Source: Phyllobacterium lublinensis
Lineage (GTDB): Bacteria; Pseudomonadota; Alphaproteobacteria; Rhizobiales; Rhizobiaceae
Direction of reading: 5' to 3'
DNA: 64,000 nucleotides
Assembly: GCF_020164435.1 (NCBI RefSeq)
Contig: NZ_JAIUDQ010000014.1
Location: 1 to 64,000, forward strand
Part shown: positions 47,103 through 57,035 of the stretch, in pieces
Numbering within the stretch: the stretch's first letter is position 1
Layout: each line of letters opens with the position of its first letter
The notes under the pieces: generated by a model
What the model was told of the DNA's origin: nothing
Seen by the model: the letters and a program-made list of their open reading frames with translations, nothing else
Databases searched by the model: none
Translations under genes and position numbers: made by a program

Positions 47103-47954
47103 ATGCAACGCCCGGAAAACATGGCCAGTTCCAGAACGATATTGATTACAGGATGTTCCAGCGGCATCGGCGCGCACTGCGCCCGCGCGCTCAAGAGCGA
47201 TGGCTGGACCGTCTTTGCCACCGCAAGGCAAGCTTCGGATATCGCGGCTCTCAAGGCGGATGGCCTGTCCGCGCACTATCTCGACTATCGCGAGCCGGAC
47301 TCGATTGCCGCCCTGGTCGAGGCGGTGCTTGCCGAAACCGGTGGTACGCTCGATGCCCTTTTCAACAACGGTGCCTATGCCCTGCCTGGCGCCGTGGAAG
47401 ACCTGCCGCTCGCAGGTTTGCGTGAACAGTTCGATGCGAACTTCTTCGGTTGGCACGATCTGACCCGCAGGATCGTTCCCGTCATGCGCCGGCAGGCCCA
47501 TGGACGGATTGTCCACTGTTCGTCCATTCTTGGCCTCGTGCCGATGAAATGGCGGGGCGCCTATGTCGCCTCCAAGTTCGCCGTGGAAGGGCTGATGCTG
47601 GTGCAGCGCATGGAACTCGAAGGGTCAAGCATTCATGTCTCGCTGATCGAACCCGGTCCGATCGCGTCACGTTTCACTTTCAACGCGCTCAAGCAGATCG
47701 AAAAACATATCGACGTCGAAAACTCCGTCCACCGGGACGCGTACCGCCGGCAGATAGCCCGCCTGGCAGGCGGCGGAAGCAAATCCAGGTTCAAGCTTGG
47801 CCCTGACGCGGTCTATGCCGTGCTCAGGGACGCGTTGGAAAACCCCCGTCCGCAACCGCATTATCTGGTGACACGCCCGGCAAAAATTACCGACTTCGCA
47901 CGCAGATTTCTGTCCAGGCGTGCGCTATACCGCATGCTTGCGAGCCAATCATGA
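47103..47954 (+). CDS. short-chain dehydrogenase/reductase
   Basis: A 283-residue classical SDR. The cofactor motif TGCSSGIG (about 16-23), NNGAY and the catalytic Ser...YVASK set are complete. The substrate is unknown; the C-terminal extension RPAKITDFARRFLSRRALYRML resembles membrane-associated reductases acting on lipids or steroids. A second start at ATG 47121 is possible. Confidence 0.88.
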   Translation: MQRPENMASSRTILITGCSSGIGAHCARALKSDGWTVFATARQASDIAALKADGLSAHYLDYREPDSIAALVEAVLAETGGTLDALFNNGAYALPGAVEDLPLAGLREQFDANFFGWHDLTRRIVPVMRRQAHGRIVHCSSILGLVPMKWRGAYVASKFAVEGLMLVQRMELEGSSIHVSLIEPGPIASRFTFNALKQIEKHIDVENSVHRDAYRRQIARLAGGGSKSRFKLGPDAVYAVLRDALENPRPQPHYLVTRPAKITDFARRFLSRRALYRMLASQS

Positions 47955-47998
47955 TAAGATCAACCCGGAGGGACCGGCTGGTCTGAAAGGAAATACCC

Positions 47999-48196
47999 AT
48001 GGATGTAATCTTCAAATTCCTGGCTGTCATCGCCATTGCTGCGGTGACCATCGTGTTGCTCATCGGCCTGCGCAACATGATGAAGGGCGGCGACGCAAAC
48101 TTCTCCAACAAGATGATGCAGCTGCGTATCTTCCTGCAGCTGATCGCGATCATCCTCATCGTCGGCGCAATCTATTATCACCGTTCGGCAGGCTGA
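47999..48196 (+). CDS. twin-transmembrane (HIG1-like) small protein
   Basis: A 65-residue protein with two membrane segments (about 5-24 and 42-60) joined by a loop ending NKMMQLRIFLQ, which resembles the HIG1 family of respiratory-complex accessory proteins. AAAGGAAA precedes the start. It lies 1 base before the adenosyltransferase gene, as in many rhizobial genomes. Confidence 0.8.
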   Translation: MDVIFKFLAVIAIAAVTIVLLIGLRNMMKGGDANFSNKMMQLRIFLQLIAIILIVGAIYYHRSAG

Positions 48197-48197
48197 C

Positions 48198-48779
48198 ATG
48201 GTCAAGCTGAACAAGATCTACACCCGCACCGGCGATGACGGCACGACCGGCCTTGGCAGCGGAGAGCGGCGGCTCAAGCACGATCTGCGCGTGGAAGCCT
48301 ACGGTACAGTGGATGAGGCAAATTCCTGCATCGGGCTGGCCCGCCTGCATACGGCAAAGGATTTTCCCGAGCTCGACACCATGCTCATGCGCATCCAGAA
48401 CGATATGTTCGATCTCGGGGCCGACCTTTCGACCCCAGACACCGGCGAAACGCTTGCCTATGAGCCCCTGCGGATCATTGATACCCAGGTGCTGCGGGTG
48501 GAGGCCGATATCGACCGGTTGAATGCCGATCTTGCGCCCCTGCGCTCTTTCGTGCTGCCTGGCGGCTCTCCCGCATCCGCCGCGCTGCATCTTGCCCGCA
48601 CCGTCGCGCGCCGCGCCGAACGCCATATGGTCGAGCTCGCCCAACGGCCAGGCGAGACGGTCACCCCTGCCGCCTTGAAATACATCAACCGTGTTTCGGA
48701 TTTTCTCTTTGTCGCTGCCCGGGTGGTCAATGACAATGGCGCGAAGGACGTGTTATGGGTGCCGGGTCATAATCGCTGA
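48198..48779 (+). CDS. cob(I)alamin adenosyltransferase, PduO type
   Basis: A 193-residue enzyme that makes adenosylcobalamin from cob(I)alamin and ATP. The N-terminal ATP-binding TRTGDDGTTGLGSGERRLKHD and the helical core with SFVLPGGSPASAALHLARTVARRAER match the PduO-type family. It follows the twin-TM gene by 1 base. No cobalamin riboswitch is visible upstream. Confidence 0.93.
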   Translation: MVKLNKIYTRTGDDGTTGLGSGERRLKHDLRVEAYGTVDEANSCIGLARLHTAKDFPELDTMLMRIQNDMFDLGADLSTPDTGETLAYEPLRIIDTQVLRVEADIDRLNADLAPLRSFVLPGGSPASAALHLARTVARRAERHMVELAQRPGETVTPAALKYINRVSDFLFVAARVVNDNGAKDVLWVPGHNR

Positions 48780-48885
48780 AGCAGTTCCAGGAACGTGTGA
48801 AACGGTTTTCCGTACGGAATTGCGCCGATGCTATACTGGAGCTGCTCCAGTCGCAAATAATCACCGACACAGGGGGCCGGCGCCG

Positions 48886-49646
48886 ATGTTCATTCCGTTG
48901 CATGACGCCAACAGCCTCAAACACATCAAGCTGCAATATGTGACGCTGGCGTTGATTGTGATCAACGTCATCGTCTTTCTGCTGATGAGCGTCTCGGGCG
49001 AATACGCAAAAGCAGCATCGATCGGGCTCGGCTACATTCCTGCCGTCATTCACGACCTGGTGGTTCTGCCGGCCAGCTACGATTTCGTCCCGCCCGATTT
49101 GACCTGCGTCACCTACGCTTTCCTGCATGCCGACATCTTCCATCTAGCCGGGAACATGCTGTTTCTCTGGGTATTCGGCGACAATGTCGAGGATGCACTG
49201 GGGCATATCAGGTTTCTTGTTTTCTATTTGGCCTGCGCCGCGGCCGGTGCGTTCCTGCACGGTGTCGTCTTTCCCGATTCGCAGATGCCCCTGATCGGTG
49301 CCTCCGGGGCGATCGCCGGCATTGTTTCCGCCTATCTTCTGCTGCATCCGCGCGTCAAGGTCTGGGTGCTTGCTTTCGGACGCATCCCCCTGCGTATACC
49401 GGCGCTTTATCCGCTGCTGCTGTGGGTGGCGTCGCAATTCGCCATGCTTGCATGGGGCGGTGACGAACACGTGTCATGGCCCGCCCATGTCGGCGGTATT
49501 ATCGCGGCGCCGTGCTTATCGTCATTTTCAAGCGTCGGAACGTTCCGCTCTTCGATCGCGCCATCGTCTCGCCGCGCGCCGTAATTGTGGAGAAGGACCC
49601 CGGACCGGCGGCCCCGGAATCCGGGCCCGTCAAATGGGGGCGATAG
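48886..49646 (+). pseudogene. rhomboid family intramembrane serine protease, frameshifted near the 3' end
   Basis: ATG 48886 opens a rhomboid protein of about six membrane segments. The catalytic Ser 140 in LIGASGAIAG, His 201 in WPAHVGG and the oxyanion motif HLAGN are intact. At about 49504-49508 (ATCGCGGCG) the frame breaks: the annotated frame goes on to a non-homologous tail ending at 49584, whereas the other frame continues with VIFKRRNVPLFDRAIVSPR and ends KWGR at TAG 49644-49646. One base, probably a G, appears to be missing; restoring it gives 253 residues. The break lies after the catalytic core, so some activity might survive. It may be real or a sequencing error. Confidence 0.75.
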
Positions 49647-49837
49647 GCTCCTGCCATTCAATCGGTTGAAGTGCCCGGAAGGCCCGACTCTCGCATTGAC
49701 CTTTACGTCAGCCATAATTACGGTCCGCGCAACTTGGGAGCAAGTGTCGTTTTTTTCACCTCAATGTCGGCATCCGGCAAGCGGGTGCTATCATGAGGCA
49801 GTTAAATCTGCCTTTCGTTCATAGAGAGGGAGTCCCC

Positions 49838-50587
49838 ATGAAAGTCCTCGTACCGGTAAAGCGGGTAGTCGATTACAACGTGAAGATCAGGGTCAAAGGC
49901 GACGGCTCGGGCGTTGAACTTGCCAACGTGAAGATGTCGATGAACCCGTTCGACGAAATCGCGGTCGAGGAAGCGCTCCGTCTGAAGGAAGCCGGCAAGG
50001 TCGAGGAAGTGGTTGTGGTATCGATCGGACCTGCACAGTCGCAGGAAACCATCCGCACCGCGCTGGCCATGGGCGCCGACCGCGGCATCCTCGTCAAGGT
50101 CGACGATATTGTCGAGCCGCTCGCCGTTGCCAAGATCCTGAAGGGTGTCGTCGACGCCGAACAGCCAAAGCTCGTCATCCTCGGCAAGCAGGCCATCGAC
50201 GACGATGCCAACCAGACCGGCCAGATGCTCTCGGCCCTGCTCGGCTGGAGCCAGGGCACCTTCGCCTCCAAGGTGGAACTCGGCGAGGGCAGTGCCAAGG
50301 TCACCCGCGAGGTCGACGGCGGCCTGCAGACCATCGAGATCAAGCTGCCGGCGATTGTCACCACGGACCTGCGCCTGAACCAGCCGCGCTATGCCTCCCT
50401 GCCCAACATCATGAAGGCCAAGAAGAAGCCGCTGGATGAAAAATCCGCTGCCGATTACGGCGTCGACACCAAGCCGCGCCTCAAGGTTATCAAGACCGAG
50501 GAGCCGAGTGGCCGCAAGGCGGGCGTCAAGGTCAAGGATGTGGCGGAACTCGTAGCCAAGCTGAAGAACGAAGCCGGCGTTCTCTAA
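49838..50587 (+). CDS. etfB: electron transfer flavoprotein beta subunit
   Basis: A 249-residue subunit of ETF, which carries electrons from acyl-CoA and other dehydrogenases to ETF-ubiquinone oxidoreductase. It begins [20 protein letters not shown], contains the AMP-binding segment [15 protein letters not shown], and ends near the conserved recognition-loop region. AGAGAGGG precedes ATG 49838. It is followed 22 bases later by etfA. Confidence 0.96.
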   Translation: MKVLVPVKRVVDYNVKIRVKGDGSGVELANVKMSMNPFDEIAVEEALRLKEAGKVEEVVVVSIGPAQSQETIRTALAMGADRGILVKVDDIVEPLAVAKILKGVVDAEQPKLVILGKQAIDDDANQTGQMLSALLGWSQGTFASKVELGEGSAKVTREVDGGLQTIEIKLPAIVTTDLRLNQPRYASLPNIMKAKKKPLDEKSAADYGVDTKPRLKVIKTEEPSGRKAGVKVKDVAELVAKLKNEAGVL

Positions 50588-50609
50588 GGATCAAGGAAAG
50601 GAACATAAC

Positions 50610-51539
50610 ATGGCTATTCTTCTGTTTGCCGAACACGACAACGAGACCCTTTCCGACCAGACCGCCAAGGCGCTGACGGCAGCGCTTGCCATCGGCTCCG
50701 ACGTGCATGTGCTCGTCGCAGGCAAGGGCGCCAAGGGCGTCGCCGATCAGGCCGCCAAGCTTGCCGGCGTCAAGAAGGTCCTCCTTGCCGACAGCCCGGA
50801 TCTGGAAAACCGCCTTGCCGAGGCGAGTGCCGCGCTCATCGTTTCGCTCGCCGGTGGCTATGACACGATCATCGCCGCCGCCACCACCAACGGCAAGAAC
50901 ATCCTGCCTCGCGTTGCAGCGCTGCTCGATGTCATGCAGGTCTCGGACATCACCGAGGTGGTTGCGCCCGATACCTTCAAGCGGCCGATCTATGCCGGCA
51001 ATGCCATCCAGACCGTCCAGGCGACCGACGCCAAGAAGGTCATCACCGTGCGCACCGCCACCTTTGCGGCCGCCGGCGAAGGCGGTTCGGCTTCGGTCGA
51101 GACTGTTGCAGCCGCCGCCAATCCCGGCCTGTCGACATTCATCGAGGCCAAGCTTTCCGGCGGAGACCGTCCGGAACTGACCTCGGCCCGCATCATCATC
51201 TCGGGCGGCCGGGCGCTCGGCTCGAACGAGAAGTTCAAGGAAGTCATCCTTCCGGTTGCCGACAAGCTCGGTGCTGCCGTCGGTGCCTCGCGCGCTGCCG
51301 TCGACGCCGGCTATGCCCCCAACGACTGGCAGGTCGGCCAGACCGGCAAGGTCGTCGCTCCCGATCTGTACATCGCCGTCGGCATTTCCGGCGCGATCCA
51401 GCATCTTGCCGGCATGAAGGATTCGAAGGTCATCGTTGCCATCAACAAGGACGAGGAGGCCCCGATCTTCCAGGTGGCCGACTACGGCCTCGTCGGCGAT
51501 CTCTTCACCATCCTGCCAGAGCTTGAAAAGGCGCTCTGA
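50610..51539 (+). CDS. etfA: electron transfer flavoprotein alpha subunit
   Basis: A 309-residue FAD-binding partner of EtfB. The FAD domain is clear in [57 protein letters not shown] and the final segment [11 protein letters not shown]. The operon etfBA ends in a strong terminator just before hbdA. Confidence 0.97.
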   Translation: MAILLFAEHDNETLSDQTAKALTAALAIGSDVHVLVAGKGAKGVADQAAKLAGVKKVLLADSPDLENRLAEASAALIVSLAGGYDTIIAAATTNGKNILPRVAALLDVMQVSDITEVVAPDTFKRPIYAGNAIQTVQATDAKKVITVRTATFAAAGEGGSASVETVAAAANPGLSTFIEAKLSGGDRPELTSARIIISGGRALGSNEKFKEVILPVADKLGAAVGASRAAVDAGYAPNDWQVGQTGKVVAPDLYIAVGISGAIQHLAGMKDSKVIVAINKDEEAPIFQVADYGLVGDLFTILPELEKAL

Positions 51540-51569
51540 ATATAGTTCAAGACTTGAAATGAAATTATC

Positions 51570-51610
51570 TGGCCGGGGTAGACGAACGCTACCCCGGCCA
51601 TTTAGTTTGT
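51570..51610 (+). terminator. rho-independent terminator of etfBA
   Basis: TGGCCGGGGTAG (51570-51581) and CTACCCCGGCCA (51589-51600) form a perfect 12-bp stem with a 7-base loop, followed by TTTAGTTTGT. It lies 30 bases after etfA. Confidence 0.9.
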
Positions 51611-51641
51611 GTGATATACTCATAACAAGACGGATGGAAAA

Positions 51642-52523
51642 ATGGTTGGCACGATCAAGACCGTAGGCATTGTTGGCGCGGGGCAGATGGGCTCGGGGAT
51701 CGCTCACGTATGCGCTCTCGCCGGATACAATGTCTTGATGCATGACCAGTCCGCCGAACAGATCGAAAAGGGCATTGCCACCGTCAATGGCAACATGGCC
51801 CGCCAGGTTTCACACGGCAAGCTCGAGGACTCGGAACGCGCGAAGGCCATGGCGCATATTCGTCCGGCCCTCAGGATTGAGGACTTGGCCGGCGTCGACC
51901 TTGCGATCGAGGCCGCCACCGAAGACGAGGCGATCAAGCGCAAGATTTTCTCGCAGCTGTGCCCGAACCTCAATCCGGAAGCGATTCTCGCCACCAATAC
52001 GTCGTCCATTTCGATTACGCGCCTTGCGGCAACGACGGATCGGCCGGAGCGTTTCATCGGGATTCATTTCATGAACCCTGTGCCTGTGATGAAGCTCGTG
52101 GAGCTCATTCGCGGCATCGCCACCGAGAATGTTACCTTCGAAACCGCGCGGGAATTTGTCTCCAGCCTCGACAAGACAATCACTGTCGCCGAAGATTTTC
52201 CGGCATTCATCGTCAACCGCATCCTTCTGCCCATGATCAATGAAGCGATCTATGTGCTCTATGAGGGTGTCGGTTCTGTCGAAGCGATCGACACGGCCAT
52301 GAAGCTTGGCGCCAACCACCCGATGGGGCCGTTGCAGCTTGCAGATTTTATCGGTCTCGATACCTGCCTCTCGATCATGCAGGTCCTCTATGACGGCCTC
52401 GCCGATTCCAAGTACCGACCCTGCCCGCTTCTGGTCAAATATGTCGAAGCTGGCTGGCTTGGACGCAAGGCAGGGCGCGGATTCTATGATTATCGCGGCG
52501 AGCATCCTGTTCCGACCCGCTGA
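51642..52523 (+). CDS. hbdA: 3-hydroxybutyryl-CoA dehydrogenase
   Basis: A 293-residue NAD(P)-dependent enzyme that oxidises or forms 3-hydroxybutyryl-CoA in butyrate, beta-oxidation or polyhydroxybutyrate metabolism. The dinucleotide fold GIVGAGQMGSGIAHVCA begins at residue 8 and the catalytic region FIGIHFMNPVPVMKLVE is complete; GRKAGRGFYDY closes the C-terminal domain. It follows the etfBA terminator, so it has its own promoter, but shares pathway context with ETF. Confidence 0.95.
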   Translation: MVGTIKTVGIVGAGQMGSGIAHVCALAGYNVLMHDQSAEQIEKGIATVNGNMARQVSHGKLEDSERAKAMAHIRPALRIEDLAGVDLAIEAATEDEAIKRKIFSQLCPNLNPEAILATNTSSISITRLAATTDRPERFIGIHFMNPVPVMKLVELIRGIATENVTFETAREFVSSLDKTITVAEDFPAFIVNRILLPMINEAIYVLYEGVGSVEAIDTAMKLGANHPMGPLQLADFIGLDTCLSIMQVLYDGLADSKYRPCPLLVKYVEAGWLGRKAGRGFYDYRGEHPVPTR

Positions 52524-52568
52524 CCGGCGGCTCGGATTTTTATTTCCAATCAAACCCTTGCATTGCTC

Positions 52569-52593
52569 TCTGCCTCTCCCCAACTGAGGCAGA
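52569..52593. terminator. hairpin downstream of hbdA
   Basis: TCTGCCTC (52569-52576) and GAGGCAGA (52586-52593) form an 8-bp stem, extended with mismatches by flanking TTGC/GCAA. No T run follows, so terminator activity is uncertain. Confidence 0.45.
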
Positions 52594-52686
52594 ATTGCAG
52601 CACCGGGCCCCTCTGGCGGGAGTTACCGGCTCTCTCGTGATGTCGGAGCTGTAATCTGGAACCGATGCCGGCGGATCTTTCTCAAC

Positions 52687-53718
52687 ATGGAGCTTCTATT
52701 TATTGACGCCATGGGCCAGCCCCTGTGGATGTGGCTTGGCTTTCTCACCCTTGTTCTCGTTCTTCTCGTGCTCGATCTGGGCATTCTCAACCGTAAAAAT
52801 CATGACATAGGCATACGCCAGAGCCTTCTGCTCTCGGCGTTCTACATCAGCCTGGGCGTCGCCTTCGGCGGCTTCATCTGGTGGGAACTCGGCCAGGAGG
52901 CCGGGATGCAATACCTAACAGGGTTCGTTGTCGAAAAAAGTCTCGCGATGGACAATATTTTCGTCATAGCCATGATCTTCGGCTATTTCGCCATTCCCAA
53001 GGCATTCCAGCACCGCGTTCTTGTTTACGGCATTCTCGGCGTCGTCATTCTGCGGGGCATCATGATCGCGGCGGGTGCCGCTATCGTCGAAGAGTATGAA
53101 TGGGTCCTCTATCTCTTTGCTGCTTTCCTCGTTTTCACCGGCATAAAAATGCTCATCGCCGGCGACGAGGAATATGACGTGTCTGCCAATCCTGTCTTCA
53201 AGTTCATGAGCAAGCGCTTCCGGGTCACGAAGGAACTCCACGGCGAGAAGTTCCTTGTCCGGCGCACCGATCCACTGACCATGAAACGTCAAACCTGGAT
53301 TACGCCGCTGTTGCTTGCCCTCGTGATGGTGGAACTTGCCGATGTGATCTTCGCCGTGGATTCGATCCCTGCAATCTTTGCAATCACGACCGATCCCTAT
53401 CTTGTCTTTACCTCCAACATCTTCGCCATCCTCGGTCTGCGCGCGCTTTATTTTGCACTCGCCAGCCTTATGCATCGCTTCGTCTACCTGAAATATGCCC
53501 TGTCGCTTGTTCTGGTGTTCATTGGCGGAAAGATTTTCGTTGCTGACGCTTTGGGACTGGCAAAGATACCTCCGGTGTGGTCACTGTCGATCACGCTTGG
53601 TATCCTGGCAGCGGGCATTTTCAGCTCGCTCTGGAAAACGCGGCGCGATCAGGCACATCCTGTACTGTTGATCGACGCTCAACCGGCCTCTGGCCACGAA
53701 ACGACTGGAAAGGGATAG
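52687..53718 (+). CDS. TerC family integral membrane protein
   Basis: A 343-residue membrane protein of the TerC/Alx family with about eight hydrophobic segments and the conserved acidic motifs LDLGILN, GFVVEKSLAMDNIF and VELADVIFAVDSIPA. Family members export or handle manganese and help metalation of exported proteins. No clear yybP-ykoY riboswitch could be recognised in the 163-base leader. It is followed 22 bases later by an exoD-type gene. Confidence 0.92.
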   Translation: MELLFIDAMGQPLWMWLGFLTLVLVLLVLDLGILNRKNHDIGIRQSLLLSAFYISLGVAFGGFIWWELGQEAGMQYLTGFVVEKSLAMDNIFVIAMIFGYFAIPKAFQHRVLVYGILGVVILRGIMIAAGAAIVEEYEWVLYLFAAFLVFTGIKMLIAGDEEYDVSANPVFKFMSKRFRVTKELHGEKFLVRRTDPLTMKRQTWITPLLLALVMVELADVIFAVDSIPAIFAITTDPYLVFTSNIFAILGLRALYFALASLMHRFVYLKYALSLVLVFIGGKIFVADALGLAKIPPVWSLSITLGILAAGIFSSLWKTRRDQAHPVLLIDAQPASGHETTGKG

Positions 53719-53740
53719 TTCCATCGACCGGGAGGACAAA

Positions 53741-54379
53741 TTGAACGCTGATGGTACGCCGTCCGACTGGGATCCTTCCGGTTCCCCGGAGACGCGGAGA
53801 CTGTCCAGCGTTCTTGTCCAGCTTGGTGAAACGTCTGCGGAGAGGGTATCGCTTGACGATATCCTCTCCGCCCTCTCCGAGCGTAGCTTCGGGGCATTGA
53901 TGGTCCTCTTTGCTGCGCTCAATCTGGTGCCGCTCCTGCCGGGTACGTCGACCATCTTCGGTATACCGCTGGTGCTTGTATCCATCCAGATGATGATTGG
54001 CCGCGAGGAGCCATGGTTCCCGGCGTTCATGCGCCGTAAATCCATACCGGTGGAAAGCTACCGCACCTTCATCCGGAAATTCAGGCCACTCCTGATGCGG
54101 TTCGAGAAACTGGCACGACCGCGCTATTGGTTTGTCCCGCAAGTCCTCGTCGAGCGCGTTGTCAGCATCGTTGTGCTGCTGATGTCGCTGATTGTCATTC
54201 TGCCCATTCCCCTCATCAACCAGATGCCTGCACTCGCCATCGTCCTGATTGCCATCGGTCTTGGCGAGCGGGACGGCCTCTGGCTGGGCACCGGCCTTCT
54301 GGCGGCGGCCCTTGCTGCCGGCATCGCGATCGGACTTGGCGCATCGGTCGGTCTGGCCGCGCTCCACATTTTCGGTTGA
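53741..54379 (+). CDS. ExoD family exopolysaccharide synthesis protein
   Basis: A 212-residue membrane protein of the ExoD family, with a soluble N-terminal 45 residues and then four or five hydrophobic segments ([44 protein letters not shown]). The family was named from a Sinorhizobium exopolysaccharide mutant; the molecular role is unknown. The start appears to be TTG 53741, set by GGAGG at 53731-53735 five bases upstream; no in-frame ATG exists near it. Confidence 0.88.
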   Translation: MNADGTPSDWDPSGSPETRRLSSVLVQLGETSAERVSLDDILSALSERSFGALMVLFAALNLVPLLPGTSTIFGIPLVLVSIQMMIGREEPWFPAFMRRKSIPVESYRTFIRKFRPLLMRFEKLARPRYWFVPQVLVERVVSIVVLLMSLIVILPIPLINQMPALAIVLIAIGLGERDGLWLGTGLLAAALAAGIAIGLGASVGLAALHIFG

Positions 54380-54384
54380 GTGAC

Positions 54385-54861
54385 ATGACTGATCAGAAGA
54401 AAATCACGATCTATGTCGACGCCGACGCCTGCCCTGTGAAGGCGGAAATCTACCGCGTTGCCGAACGCTATGGCGTCAAGGTCTACGTTGTCTCCAATTC
54501 CTTCATGGCCATTCCCCGCGATCCGATGATCGAGCGTGTGATTGTCAGTGACGGTTTCGATGCGGCCGATGATTGGATTGCCGAGCGCGTCTCCCGCGGC
54601 GATGTTGTCGTCACGGCCGATATTCCGCTTGCGAGCCGCTGTGTCAAAGCCGGAGCCGACGCCATTTCGCCGACAGGGCGAGCCTTCACGGAAAGCTCGA
54701 TCGGCAACACGCTTGCAACGCGCAACCTCATGGATGAACTGCGATCGGCCGGGCAGATTACCGGAGGTCCACGCCCCTTTTCTGCCCGGGACCGGTCGAC
54801 CTTTCTTTCCGCGCTCGACCTGGCGATCGTGCGGCTAAAACGTGCAGGTTTTGCAACGTGA
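54385..54861 (+). CDS. YaiI/YqxD family (DUF188) protein
   Basis: A 158-residue soluble protein of the DUF188 family, a PIN-like fold. [18 protein letters not shown] near the N-terminus and [13 protein letters not shown] in the middle supply the conserved aspartates. Nuclease activity is predicted from the fold but not shown. It starts 5 bases after the exoD stop codon. Confidence 0.92.
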   Translation: MTDQKKITIYVDADACPVKAEIYRVAERYGVKVYVVSNSFMAIPRDPMIERVIVSDGFDAADDWIAERVSRGDVVVTADIPLASRCVKAGADAISPTGRAFTESSIGNTLATRNLMDELRSAGQITGGPRPFSARDRSTFLSALDLAIVRLKRAGFAT

Positions 54862-55046
54862 GGCAGTCCGATTGGACCATGCACAACGAATTTGCAAGGC
54901 TCCCCTGCACGGCCTTGACCCCGCTCGCCATTGACGAAACGCCCCATAACCTCTACGAGAGCGCAACAAAGCTATAGGCGTGCTGCCCGTGCTCATGGAA
55001 GCCGGGCCCCAAACACCAGCCCAAACCCGTACTTGAAAGTTCATTT

Positions 55047-56981
55047 ATGACTATTTTCGATTCTATCGCTCCGGCGCTGTCCGGTGCATTGGCAGCCCGT
55101 GGGTATGAGACCTTGACGCCGGTGCAGACCGCCGTTCTGGCGCCCGAGGCGGAGAATGCAGACCTTCTGGTTTCGGCGCAGACCGGCTCCGGCAAGACAG
55201 TCGCATTCGGCATTGCCATTGCTCCGACATTGCTCGACGGTGAAGACCGCTTCACCTCCATCGGTGCACCTTACGCGCTGGTGATTGCTCCCACACGCGA
55301 GCTTGCACTGCAGGTGCGCCGCGAACTGGAATGGCTCTACGAGCAGACCGGTGCCCGCATCGCCTCCTGCGTTGGCGGCATGGACATGACCAAGGAGCGC
55401 CGTGCGCTCAGCCAGGGCGCGCATATCGTCGTCGGCACACCTGGCCGTTTGCGCGACCACATCACGCGCGGCTCGCTGGATATGAAGGAACTGCGCGCCG
55501 TCGTGCTCGATGAAGCCGATGAAATGCTCGATCTCGGTTTCCGCGAAGACCTGGAATTCATTCTCGGCGAAGCGCCAAAGGATCGCCGTACCCTGATGTT
55601 CTCGGCGACAGTGCCGAAACCCATCGCACAGCTCGCCAAGCAGTTCCAGAATGACGCGCTGCGCATTTCGGCGACGAACGACCGCGAACAGCACAGCGAT
55701 ATTGAATATCACATCATGCCGGTCGCTCCGCGCGAACGCGAGAACGCCATTATCAACGCGCTTCTCTACTACGACGCGCAGAATACCATTATCTTCGGCT
55801 CGACCCGCGAGGCGGTGAAGCATCTGACGAGCCGGCTCTCCAACCGGGGCTTCAATGTCGTATCGCTGTCGGGCGAACTGAGCCAGGCAGAGCGCACCAA
55901 TGCGCTGCAGGCCATGCGTGACGGACGTGCCCGCGTCTGCGTTGCCACCGACGTTGCGGCCCGCGGCATCGACCTTCCCAACCTGGACCTCGTCATCCAT
56001 GCCGACCTGCCCAACAATTCCGAGACGCTGCTGCATCGCAGCGGGCGTACGGGACGTGCCGGTCGCAAGGGCATCTGCGTCCTCATCGTGCCGCCATCAC
56101 GGCGCCGCACGGCCGAGCGCCTGTTGCAGGGCGCCAAGTTGGCCACGACCATGGTGCCTCCGCCAGATGCCGCAGCCATCAACAAGCGCAACCATGATCG
56201 CATCCTCAACGATCCTTCGCTGACGGAAGCAATTGCCGAGGATGAAGCAACCCATGTCAGGGAGCTGCTGGCCCTCCATTCCCCGGAACAGGTTGCCGCC
56301 GCTTACCTGCGCCAGCAGATGGCAGCGCGTCCTGCTCCGGAAGAGCTGTCCTCGACGCCCTCCCACGTGCTCGAACCGATACGCGACTCCGGTCGCAAGG
56401 GCCGTTTCGAGGATCGTCCGGAACGCGGCGAACGAGCGCCACGCGGACGCAATGAAGATTTCGAGAGCGGCGCATGGTTCTCCGTGAGCGTCGGGCGCAA
56501 GCAGCGCGCCGAGCCGCGCTGGTTGCTGCCACTGATCTGCAAGGCCGGTGATCTCACCAAGACCGATGTCGGTTCGATCAAGATTCTCGAGACGGAAACC
56601 CGTTTTGAAATCACCGCCAGCAAGGCCGACGCGTTCCTGGCGAGGATCAAGCAGTTTGGCAGCGGCGAAAAGGGCGTGAACATCACCCGCAGCGAAGGCC
56701 CCGGCTTCTCATCGCCACGCCGCGAAGGCGGTGATTACAAGGCCAAGAAAAGCTTTGGCGAAAAACGCGACTGGGATTCCGCCAAGCCCCGCAGCCGCGA
56801 TGACAAGCCGAAATCCGACTGGGCAGTCAAGCCGGCCAAGGCGAAGCCGGAAGGCTGGACCACAGAAAAGCCTGAAAAGCCGAAGAAAACACCAAAAGAA
56901 CGCAAACCAGGTGAACTGCATGGCTTTGATAAATACAAAGCCAAGAAGGCACGGAAAGCCGCAGCGGGAGGAGCTGAGTAA
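55047..56981 (+). CDS. DEAD-box ATP-dependent RNA helicase
   Basis: A 644-residue RNA helicase. Motif I SAQTGSGKT, motif II VLDEADEMLDLGF, SAT, and motif VI HRSGRTGRAG are intact. A DbpA-type RNA-binding domain follows at about 470-550 (WFSVSVGRKQRAEPRWLLPLICK), then a long Lys/Arg/Pro-rich tail (about 555-644). Relatives such as CsdA/DeaD act in ribosome assembly and cold growth. A 185-base leader without a strong promoter pair precedes it; the gene ends in a bidirectional terminator. Confidence 0.93.
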   Translation: MTIFDSIAPALSGALAARGYETLTPVQTAVLAPEAENADLLVSAQTGSGKTVAFGIAIAPTLLDGEDRFTSIGAPYALVIAPTRELALQVRRELEWLYEQTGARIASCVGGMDMTKERRALSQGAHIVVGTPGRLRDHITRGSLDMKELRAVVLDEADEMLDLGFREDLEFILGEAPKDRRTLMFSATVPKPIAQLAKQFQNDALRISATNDREQHSDIEYHIMPVAPRERENAIINALLYYDAQNTIIFGSTREAVKHLTSRLSNRGFNVVSLSGELSQAERTNALQAMRDGRARVCVATDVAARGIDLPNLDLVIHADLPNNSETLLHRSGRTGRAGRKGICVLIVPPSRRRTAERLLQGAKLATTMVPPPDAAAINKRNHDRILNDPSLTEAIAEDEATHVRELLALHSPEQVAAAYLRQQMAARPAPEELSSTPSHVLEPIRDSGRKGRFEDRPERGERAPRGRNEDFESGAWFSVSVGRKQRAEPRWLLPLICKAGDLTKTDVGSIKILETETRFEITASKADAFLARIKQFGSGEKGVNITRSEGPGFSSPRREGGDYKAKKSFGEKRDWDSAKPRSRDDKPKSDWAVKPAKAKPEGWTTEKPEKPKKTPKERKPGELHGFDKYKAKKARKAAAGGAE

Positions 56982-57004
56982 TTCAGCGCGTTCGCATGAT
57001 CTGG

Positions 57005-57035
57005 AAAAGCCTCGTCCTGCGACGAGGCTTTTTTT
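57005..57035. terminator. bidirectional terminator between helicase and tlpA genes
   Basis: AAAAGCCTCGTC (57005-57016) and GACGAGGCTTTT (57021-57032) form a 12-bp stem with a 4-base loop and A/T tracts on both sides (seven T in total on the plus strand). It ends the helicase gene and overlaps the last codon of the convergent tlpA. Confidence 0.92.

Noticed and set aside
47955..48197. Cobalamin riboswitch for the adenosyltransferase gene
   Set aside because: The gene starts 1 base after the twin-TM gene, and the short region before that gene has no conserved cobalamin box.
52524..52686. yybP-ykoY manganese riboswitch before terC
   Set aside because: The leader shows a simple hairpin and a GC-rich stretch but not the conserved paired loops of that riboswitch.
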